Below are positions 26,401 to 37,700 of a DNA stretch of 64,000 bases, one piece after another (the stretch's first letter is position 1; the number at the start of each line of letters is the position of its first letter). Both the position numbers and the translations under genes were made by a program. This stretch comes from Apodemus sylvaticus (taxonomy: Eukaryota; Chordata; Mammalia; Rodentia; Muridae): contig NC_067473.1 in the NCBI RefSeq assembly GCF_947179515.1, positions 125,533,259 through 125,597,258 of the forward strand, read 5' to 3'. Under the pieces are notes generated by a model. That model did not search any database. It saw nothing but the letters and a program-made list of their open reading frames with translations, and was not told the origin of the DNA.

Positions 26401-29400
26401 TACGATTGTTTTTGTTTTTAATAAGTTGTATTTCTTCCAGATAACAAATAGATGGATCTTGTTTTATAATTCATTCTACTAGTCTGTATCTTGGGGTATT
26501 TATTAGTTGGGGGTATTAATATTCAAAGTTGTTATTGGGAGGAATATATTAACTCTTGTCTTACATTGATTTTTTTTTTTTTGTGTGTGTGTGTGCAGTA
26601 GTTTGTATCTTCCTGTTTTTTGAAGTGGAAACTTAAAGGGGTCTTTGGAAAGTCAGTTGTGTTAGGTGGTATGTTTTTCTGGGGCAAACAAATGAAGGAG
26701 TGTTTTCCTGAAGTGGACACAGGTGAAAGGCTAAGGCAGACTAGTGAATGAACGTTTCACTGAAGCAGACACAGGAGAGAGGATGTTCTGCTAAAGCAAG
26801 CACATGAAAGGACACGTGATGAAGGGCTCTTTGTTAACAACACACATGTATTGGTCTGCCTTACATTGCATAGTTGTCAGGACTCTGGAGAGAAATTCAC
26901 CAAAATCTTCTGGCGGTGTACCTCGGCTTCTTGTTGCTTCCTGCAGACGTGGACTGATTGGCAGAGAGACGTCAGCTGATACAGACACACGTGCTGAGGC
27001 GGACCCGTGGAGGTCTGTGATACTTAGAGGGCGTCTAAGTAGAACTCGCTGGACAGTGACGGAGGCTGAGCTAGGCATTTTTAGAGCTAGCTGTGTAATG
27101 TTCGTTAGTCTAAAGTCTTGGCTGATCTTTTACTTTGCTGTGAGAGGCACAGCTGAGAACTTCTGGCGCTCCTCCTGGTCCCTCCTGCTGACTTCTGCTG
27201 AGACTGAGGCCTGGATGTCTCTGCTAGGTCGTGCTACTGCCACTGATTCATGTTTGCTATCCCTATTCTACTGAACTGGACTGCTGGTGTATCTGTAAAG
27301 TGACTGTGAGTGGACCAAGCTGCTGTTGCTAACCTTGGAACCAGATTGTCAGTTTCCAGACAACACAGACTGGAGTTGCTCGGAAGAACCTTTCTGAACA
27401 GGTCCACTTCGCCATAGCTTTTCTTTTCCACCACCTCTGGTGGGTGATGGGAGGTTAAAGCGTTTAAGAGCCGTCATTAAAATTAAGGTTTGAGAAAATT
27501 AAAATTACAGTTTTATTCTCTATTTAACGAAGACAGGATCTTCTGTAGCCCAGGCTGGTCTCAAACCTTGTTTGTGGTGAGGTGACCCTGAGCTCCTGAT
27601 CCCCTTCCTCCTCTCCCAAGTGCCACCATTCCAGGTATGCACCACACAACCAGCTTACTTTAAAGGAATGCCAGCATACACCGGCAGTTAGCTTACTAGG
27701 GTTTTCCATATAGGCCACGATCATCTGCTTTTCACAGAGGTTCTTCTGCCAGTGGACAAAGAACACATGAGCTGGCACTGAAAAGGAAGGCATGTTCTCA
27801 GGCCTACCTGAGTGGGATCACGTGGGATCCTGCACAGTGTTTGAATCAGGCCTGCAGTGGTTCTGCAGATGCTAATTCTCTCCACTTGGAGTACTGTGCT
27901 GGCCCTTATAGCATCCTGAGAAGTTTTAGACCTTGGTTCATTTGGATGCCGTTCTGGTTGGAAGGCACCCTTCCAGCCCCAGCCCCCGCTGGAGTGAGGC
28001 TGGTTTGTTGGGTTGCATTCCAGTCTGAGGATCCTGTCAGCAGGCATCCTGTCTCAGAAACACCTGGACCCAAATGAACCAGACACACTTGCTTTAGAGG
28101 GTTTGTATTGTATTGAATCATGAAGGTAGTTGTGGGAAGGGGTGGGACATTTAAAGATGATCCTGTATTTGCTGTGAGGATACAGCAGAGAATCTTTCAA
28201 AAAAGGAATTCTCTGCATTAATATTAACTTACCAGCTTAATACACATTTTAGTTTTGTTAAAGTGTTATAATACATTTTCTCACTGAGATCCACGTTTTT
28301 CAGTTTCTGGGTTAAAAATAGGCCATTGGCTGCAGTTGTAATCTCACACTACAAAGCAGTTTTCTCAGCACAGCTCCCTTCTACCACAGATGCACTTTTT
28401 AATGATGGCATCCCAAAGCCTGGTGACAGAGGGGGTATTGGAGTGAGTGACTGCTGAGGCTCCATTTGTTTCCCATAATTTTCTGCATGTTTATTTCAAA
28501 TGAACCATAAAATGACTGAGTGCCAACATGTGGTTTAAATAACAAATAAGAGTTGGCAAATGAGTGTTGACTTAGAATTTAAAGTTTTATACATCTGCCA
28601 TGACTAACCTCTGAGCCAGTTTTTAACTCAGCCCTAAGTCTGTGTTAAATAATTTATCAGTAACAACTTGGATTTTTTTTCCTTTCTGCATGTCAGGCTT
28701 CTGGGAGTACCTGTTCATAATTGGAAAACACTTATCAATAAACCATTTTGGTGAAATTTCATAATAAATTCATTCCTTGCCAAGTTTTATGAAGTAGGCA
28801 TGGATATCCCTCAGGGATCCTTTTTGTCCTATTTTTGAATTATTATTGTTTATACTGCATCAAAGCATCAATTTCAAAATAACATGATGCGATAAAACTA
28901 CCTGTGCAAAGGCTCCCACTGAAGTCAGATGTCTGAACCAGAGCACGTTGCTATCCTCTCTGATGACTGGGCGCACATGGCTGTCTCCTCCTTCTTTCTT
29001 TTCTGGGGGCTGTAGTGTTCATAGCTGCTCTGCGTCACTGTGCCTGTCCTCTGATGTGTAAGACGGACAGGGGAGATGGAGAGTGCTGATGTGTCGGCAA
29101 GAGGAGAGGCCACATCAGATCTGAGTGTCCTGCAGTGGGTGACCAGGCCTCAACTAATTTCAAGTCATATTTAAAAATCAACATCGCATTAATAAGAATA
29201 TTCTGGTGGAAGAAGAAATAATGCAAAGAGCTAAAATAACATTCTATATTAATTACCAAAGTTCATCTATAATCCCAGTTTTATTTAGCCTCATGTTTTA
29301 TGTTCATGGAAAACCTTTTTTTAAACTCAGATATTAGCAAGGGGGAAAAACAGATTAGCAAGGAAACAGAACGAAAAAAAAAGTGGGCATTAAATTTGTG

Positions 29401-31723
29401 TATACAGGATCATTAAAAAATGAAACTGGAGTGGGGTTGGTTGGGTTTGTAAAACCTACTGTCTCAATTGGGCTGCAGAAGACTTGTCGATGAGCAGACA
29501 CCTTGTAGAGTAAGGGGAGGTGTGGCATGCTTTTGGACAAGCAGGTGACTTTGGAAAGATTGGTGGCACTCACACTATGGAATGTGGCAGCTGGTGCTGG
29601 GGTCAGAATGGTGTAACATTGACCTCCAGGAAGGGAAACTTCCGAGTTGCTTCTGGGCATTTATGACCGTGGGCTTCTTTTAATCAGCTCTTCTTTCAAG
29701 CAGATAAAAAGGTTTTAGGAGCGCCATTGCCTTCCACTCAGAATAACTTTCTTGTTACAGTAGTGTGTTCTGCCTTAGTTTATGTCATAGCTTTTTCTTC
29801 CTGATTTCTGAGAATAGTTTATTTATAGCATGGTTATTCCTCTTTGAAATACATGTTCCTTCTAAGCTGGTTTTAATGAGCTGTTATTTTTATGTCTAGG
29901 GCACATGCTCATTTCATGGTTTGTGAGCTTTCACACAGCCCTCCAGCCTGGTCACCTCACGTAAGAGGCGAATGCGGAGCAGGTCCCGCCAAGCTTTCTA
30001 CGCAGCAGGTCAGATGGCCTTCTCACGCCCGACCTTTCTGTTGTAGCTGCTTAGCTCTGCTGGGTGTCTGGAGAGCAGAGACAGTGGGTGTGTAGATGAA
30101 CTGCCTGGCTTCACAGGGATTCATTCAGCGGCAGCACGGGCTTGGGAACATTTTGTCATCACCAGAAGAGCTTCTGTCCCACAGTCCACCATCCTAGCCA
30201 GCACCTTAGGCTGCGGGTGTATTTCTTTTGACAGCTTGAGCTGTGTGGGGTTATACTGTAAGGTCACCTTTGCTGTCTGCCTCTTGTCACTGCTGCCCTC
30301 TAGTGGTTATTTCTCCAGCCCATTTCTCCACCAGGTAAAGAAACACTAGATGGGAAGGTCGCAGTCACCGCACACAGCCAGGATACAGCTGAAGGAGCAC
30401 ACAGTATTCAAAGACACAGACTCCTGTAAGGAACTGCGGAGTGGAGTCTGGCCTCTCAGATATTCTGTAGAGAGGGACAGGGCTAGGTCTGCTTTCTCCT
30501 TGAATTGGACTGGAAAAGATTTCATTTTGTGATTGGGTAGGTTCAGCTGAGAAGTAGGATCTTACTGGGTAAGGCAGGTTTAAGGGGATCTGAGATTCCT
30601 CCTGAGGAAAAGCTGCCAAAAGAGCCTTTCTTTTGGACAAGAACTTGGGAGTCAGCCATCTTTGATCAAAGTGAAAGCAGTCAGAGGTCAGCTGGCCTGA
30701 TCCAGGCCCCTTCCCTAGCTGTCTACCTACCTACTTAGGACTTAAGTGCAGTGCGTCTCAGCTTTTCCAGCACTGCTCCTTTAATGCAGAGTCTCATGTT
30801 GTGATGACCCCAACCATAAAGGTACTTTTATTGCTGCTTCAGAACTCTAATTTTGCTACTATTTGGAATTGTTGTGTAAGTATCTGTATTTGTCCAGTGG
30901 TCATGGATGACCCTGTGACCCACAGGTTGAGAACTGCTGCATAACCGTCTCCCATCATTCTTTAGCTATGGAGTTCAGTCACACATGCAACGGTTGCCTC
31001 TTCCTTGGGGTTGCCCAGTAGTGTTTAGTTGAGTAAGATGTGACCATTGGCTCTTCTGTTCCCCTACAGGTAGACATTGGGCTGCCAGCTTTGGGCCCAG
31101 GTCAATAAAGCAACCCTGCCCATTTCTATACACATCTTTGTATAGATATTGTTGTAAGTACTTAGTGGGATATGTGGTTAATGTGGCATATAAACTGGAC
31201 AGCCATGGGGCCTGAAATTCTAGCCCTTGAGAGGCTGAGTCAGAGGGTTGCAAGTTCAAGGCCAGACTGGGCTGCATGGGCAGGCTTGTCTAAAAAACAA
31301 AACAACAAAACAAAAACAACTTCCTGGAGTGACTGGGCCATATTAGACCTTTCCTGGCCATTTGAGGGATCTAGTTGCCCCATATCCTTGCCAGCGACGG
31401 ATAGGTATTCACAACTCTGAGCTTTCCTGATCCATTATGCAATCACCTTATTTCTTTCTTACTCGGCTGTTGCAGCTCAGCCCTCCAGTCTAACGCTGAA
31501 TAGAAGTGTTGATCACTGAATAGAACTCCCAACAGCTTTCTCATGTTCCCGTCTCTTATCAAAGGTGCATTCAGACCTTTCTGTTTTTGTTTTGTCTGTT
31601 TATTTGTTTTTGCCATTTAGTGTTAGATGTTACTTTCTTTTACATGTTTTAAATTTTAATTTTATTTCAATTATTTAACACTTCTTTATGTATGTGTGCA
31701 CATATACGTGTATAATTTCCTAC

Positions 31724-31754
<31 letters not shown>

Positions 31755-34700
31755 CGCGCCCATGTTCATGTGGAAGTACCTGCTACAATGTGCGTGTGTT
31801 GGGGATGGGGCGGGGTCAGAGGACAGCGTATGTAGTCAGTTCTCATTTTCCTCCATTTTGGCCCCCTAGGATCAGGCCCAGGTTGCTGAGGCTGGTGGCA
31901 GGCACCTCACCTGCTGTGCTGTCATGTTGGCCCTTATCCTTAAGGACAAAAATTCCTTACTGTTCATAGTGGGGTAGGTATTTTTGCGTTTTATGATAAG
32001 CATACAGTTTTTTCAGGAACGCTTTTCATATCTATTGAGGCGACTCTGCAGCGTTTCTTCATTCTGCTCTTAACTCTACGTGCTGTCAGAATGACAGGCA
32101 GCTTCCCATTTCTCACACCGCTGTCAGAATAGCAGGTCACCTTCCCATTCCTAGAGCATTCTTTCACATGAAGTATCGGCAGTGTTGGTAATTTGGATTC
32201 ACTTTAGGTTTTTTGTTCTTTTGTTTTTTTTTGTTTTGTTTTTTGTTTTTTGTTTTTTTTTTTTTTTTTTGAGACACGGTTTCTCTGTGAAGCCCTGTCT
32301 GTCCTGATTGGATTCACTTTGCAATATTTAGAGTTTGCCCTCCCTTTAAGGACTTAGGAGCACAGTGCCCTCATGGTTTCTAAGTTCCCTTTCTACACAG
32401 AATCTGTGAAGCATGTGTCCCCCAGGACAGTGTGAGTCTTTCACAGGTTGTCTTTGTGCTTACTTTGTCTGTGCGTGACTGGCTAAGTGAGATGGAACTG
32501 GAGGGAAGTGTTGAGAAACCAGCTTTGCTGCAGGGAAAGAGGTTTGGATGTTAGCACCTGCAGAACAGTCAGTGCCCAGTCAGTCTCCAAACTAAGTGGC
32601 ACAGCGAGCGTGCAGTCCCCTGATGGGACCATGTTGCTTCTGTTAGCTTCTGACGTGGGTTTGAGTCATGCGACCTCAGATGGCCCTGTGACCCTGTCGG
32701 GACCAGTCTCCAGCCCCTCATTTTGCTCATTGTCTTCTCTGCTTTCTTCTGAGCTCATAGATGGCCATGTGGAGCTCTCTCATTTTCTCTGTTTTTGCAT
32801 GTAGACTCATTGGTTTTGATTGTGCCCTGGGTCAGCTGAGGTGACAGGAATAGCAAGAAGAGTTCCTGTCCTTTCTGTGTTCAAGGTCTCCACAGCTCTC
32901 TGGCCCCAAACACCAGTGGCATCTGGTTCATTCCTGATAGCAAGGGCACCTCTGCTGCCTTTCATCTTTAGTCGCCTGTGCCCTGTTATCATAGCGTACA
33001 TAGCACGTGCTTTTCTAGTTTACCCAAGGCCCTCAGGGGCCTAGCACTTTGTACAAGGAACTCTACAAGGGTGCCTGGGGCTTGGTCCTTTGGGAGGCCA
33101 CAGCAAGAAAGAACAGTCCGGTCACTTAGGAAGCAGTTGACTGCTCCCTCCTGCAGCTGTCAGAATGTCACATGTGCCCTAGTGAGCCTCGGACTTAAAC
33201 CGCACTCACCTGCTGTAAGCCAGGCCCTGTGCTGGCACTGGGTATGACCCTGTGCATGCTGCTTAGAGCAGCGTGTAGGCCTGGTGCTCGTGTCACAGCT
33301 AAGGGGTCGAATACCGCAGCCCAGCTGGGCCTCCCGTCAGCCCTCCAGCTTGGCTGTGCTTAAAACAGAATGGTTTGAATATGCACAACTCTACAGTTGC
33401 TTCTTCTACACTCAACATCCTCATCTCAGTGGTTTGCAAGGCTCAGTGTGCACAGGCCCCTCCAGTGGGGTTGTGTGTCACAGATGTCCTATGGGCTGTG
33501 TAAGAGAAGTGTACATAAGTTGTAAACAGACTTGCAAATGTTCCTTTATGCCGCTTCCTTCTGGTTCTTCCACCCCTGCAAGGTCTTTCTGTTCCAGTGT
33601 AATATGTCCTCCACCAGCTCTGCTTTTCTTGGTCCCCTTTGATGATTCTACAGTCCTAGTATAAGTGTCTCAGAACATCCATGCATTCCTGGTTTGGACA
33701 GGACTTAAAGCACATGTTAAACAAGAGAGAAGGTGGCCATAAGACACAGTGAAGTTCCAAGGAAGGGCGAGCTCGCGCACCACCCCATGAGGTCTCAGAG
33801 GGACATGGCTGGAGGCACGTGGCTTTATCAACTGAACCATTGACAGCTTCCCTGGGAACAAGTGCTATACAGAGAAATGTCTGCCAGCAAATAAATCCGC
33901 TCTTTCCGCCTTACTCTTGCCTACCTCCCAATGTGATATTTGAAACAGGCGTGACTTAGTCTGAATACCATGAGTAGGAGAAGGTGCCGTCCTTACCCAT
34001 CTGTTCTCCCCTGGTCCCTGAAGGTCCCCGGAAGTCTGCAGGTATTTGTTGTAAAAACACCATGTAATTTTTTTCAATTCGAATTCATGGTGGTCTGACA
34101 GGATGCAGAGTGTTATTTTAGTTTTCTTGTATCTATTGGGATTTGCTTTGTGTTTGAGTATGTAGTCAGTTTTGGAGGAAGTTCTATGAGATGCTGAGAA
34201 GGTGCTTTTTGTTTGTTTGTTTGTTTGTTTTTGTTTTGTGCTTGGGTGAAGTATTCTATAAATATTAGGTCCATTTGATGTATAACATTAATTAGCTCCA
34301 GCATTTCTCTGTCTAATTTTTGTTTTGATATTCTGTCTGCTGGTGAGAGTGGGTTGTTGAAGTCTCTTACTATCAGTGTGTGAGTGTCTGTGTGTGATTT
34401 TAGCTGTAGCAGTGTTTCCTTTGTGAACCTCAGTGTCCTTGTATTTGGTGCATAGATGTTAAGAACTGCAGTGTTCTCCTGATGGATTTTCCCTTTGATG
34501 AGTATATAGTACCCTTCCCTATCTCTTCTGATTAGTTTTGGTTTAAAGTCTGTTTTATCAGACTTAAAATTGTAACCAATTTGCTTCTTAGGTCAGTTTG
34601 CTTTTTCCATAGTCCTTTTGCCCTGGGGTGACGGCTACCCTTGATTTTGAGGTGTGTTTCTTGAGTGCAGCAGGAGAATGAATCCTGTTCTCCGCTGCTT

Positions 34701-37700
34701 TGTTAGCCTGTGCCTCTGATTGGGGAATTTAGAGCATTGATTCCGAGAGATGCCCATGAGCAGTGTCTCTTGGCATCTGCCATTTAGTTGTGCTCTGCCC
34801 CTTCCCTCTCACTGGTTTCCTGGTTTGGGATTCTTTGTTCCTTTTGTTTCCTGACTGTGATTAACCTTTTCAGGCTGAAGTTGTTCTTGTAGTGCTTTCT
34901 GTAGGGCTGGATTTGTAGACAGATCTGCTTAAATTTGGTTTTATCATGGAATGTCTCTCTCCATCTATTGTGATTAAAAGTTTTGCAGGGTGGAGTAGTT
35001 TGGGCTAGTATCCATGGCTGTCTCCAAAGTCATAGAAGAAAATTTTCCTAACTTAAGGAAGGAGCATTTGGAATACTAAGTAGACAGGACTGGAAAAGAG
35101 ACTCCCCTCAACACATAATAATCAGACAATAAAATACAGAACAAAGAAAGACTATTAGAAGCTGCAAGGGGGAAAAGTACCATAAAGGCAGACCTTTTAG
35201 GATACTACCTGAAGTCTCCATGACCTTACCAGGTCTAAGAGCCTGGGAGAAGCCTGCTGTCTTGTGGGCTGGCTGTGCTGATCTTTCAGGGTGCCTTGCC
35301 CAGCTGCCACATCCGGTTTCTTCTCTGAGGTCCTTGTGCCTAGCCCCCTGGAGCTTACTGCTTTCTCTGTATTCTTCTCTGTGGCATTTCTGGGTCCAGT
35401 TAGGAAGAGAACAGCCTCATAGTGTAGCTGAGTATTGATAAGTGTCTACCAGTCCCTCAACCCTGGTGTGTATGTGGGAGTGCAAACAAATAAGAAAAAT
35501 AGTGGGTTAGAGACTAGTTTGACATTTCCTGTGCCTGTGACAAGCCAGACACTTACTGCTTTTAAGTATCTCATGTGTTCATTACTTTTTTTCTTTTTTG
35601 TGTGACTGCAATGAAATACTGGACAGAAAACAACCTAAAGTAGGGAAGGTTTGTTTCTCTTACCTCTCTTCACTGCGTTAGTGTCATGACTGACACAGTA
35701 ACATATAAGTTGATGCACTGAGTCACTTCTGCCCAGCTGGAATGACTGTGATGATTCTATAGAATATAAAGATGGAGCTGCACTGCCTGTGTCTGATGCC
35801 CACGTGAGTGGCAGAGTGAGTAACAGTATTCCCTCCCATGTAGGCTTTCGGACTTATTTGAGCTTTAGCGTGCTCACCCTTACCTTCTTCCCTCTGATGT
35901 TTCTTCCCCTCCCATGCCATACTGTGCTTAATTTGGGAAGCTATCTTGGAGTGCTTTATTAACCTAAAAGGAATTCATTTCAGTATTAACCTTTTTTTCT
36001 TTTTGAGATAGGGTCCTCTACCCCCACCCCTGGGTGCTGGGATTAAGGAGGTGTGCCATCCATCCCACCCTGCATCTCATCACTGAGTTCTATTTCTATT
36101 TCATCACTGAGTTCTATTTCTTTTATGGGAACACTTTGTGCAGTGCTAGTAAGTGGATTGATATGGTTAAGTTAAAACGAATCTTGAGTTTGTTTAAACT
36201 TCGTTAAAATTTCCTTGAGTTTATAGAAAGTTGTTGGTCATTTTTGCTCAGTGTAATGACATTTACTCTTACAGTATATATTTTTTAAAGATTTATTTAT
36301 TTTTATTTATATGAGTACACTGTAGCTGACTTCAGACACAGCAGAAGAGGGCATCAGATTCCATTACAGAAGGTTGTGAGCCACCATGTGGTTTCTGAGA
36401 ATTGAACTCTGGACCTCTGGAAGAGTAGTCAGTGCTCTTAACCACTGAGTCATCTCATACAGTATATATTTTTGGTCTTCAGGTTTCCTAAGTCATTCAT
36501 ATTGTATCATTTGTAGCTTATAACCTACCGTTATTTATTTTAAAAGTATCTTGTTATGTAATTGTGCTATGGAATAATAAAATTATAGAAGTAAATGATA
36601 CTTTATAAATGATATTTTATAGACTTTCAGTTATAATCACTTCACTGTGTGTTAAAATACTAGAGGGTTATTTATCTTATGATCATAAGGTTGGAAGCAT
36701 TGCTTGAATTCAAGTTACCATACTTGAGGTCAGGTAAGTCCTGCTTATGATACAACTGTGTACATTGTTCGTGTCATTAGTGATGCCAGCACTTCCTGCT
36801 AGGGACATCCGCATTTCACTTTCTCTAGTTCCCCCAGGATCTTCACATACCCTGCAGGGTAGAATTGTTACTATGCATGGTGCAGAGTGGAATCCATGTT
36901 GGATTGTAGCGAGGCACCCTGCTTCTGCCTCTCTGATGGTAGGTCGGTTTATTGTTACCCACTTGTCAGTGCCGTGCACCTTAACAGCCTCACTCAAACA
37001 AAACATCTTAAATGGAGGCATTAAACAGGTCAACAGTGACCATTTTGTAACTTTTGGTGCGATAAAATGGGTATGTTGTATTTTGGAATGGAAGACCTCT
37101 GAGTATAGCAATTCATTTTATTCATCTATAAAGCATTGTAGAATAACAGCTTGTCTGTTTGAAGTATGAAATTCCATGTTTTGAAGAAACATCCATGTTG
37201 TTGCACTTCAAACCAGACATGGGGATTGGAGGCAGCTCTCCAGTAGCCCATGTCCTGCCCATGTTAGGAACTGCATGGAGCTGTGTGTGCTTGACGGCTG
37301 TGTGACCCACCTCCATAGTGATGGCTTCCTCTTACTGTGAATGACAGCAAGCAGCCTGCATGGCCTTGACTTAACATTTGAAAAAATTTCATATATCAGG
37401 AGCTTATGAGGGACCTTTCAGTGCTAAAAGCCCAAACTGAAATGATATACTCAAGCATTTACAGCATGTTTGGCTGCCTTAGTCTGTCAGCCAATCTTAT
37501 TGTAGGGAGTAAAGCTGGAGTTTACTGTAGGCTTTCTTTGTATAGCAAAAGTTCTAGGGAATAGTTCAGTCAGGCTGCTCCAATATATTATATATAAGTT
37601 GCCTCTTTAAGCTGAAAGAATATTATGCATAACTTGCAACTGAGGCAAAGGGCAAAATGTTTATCTATGGAATGAAATTAAATAGTCTTAACAGCCAAGT

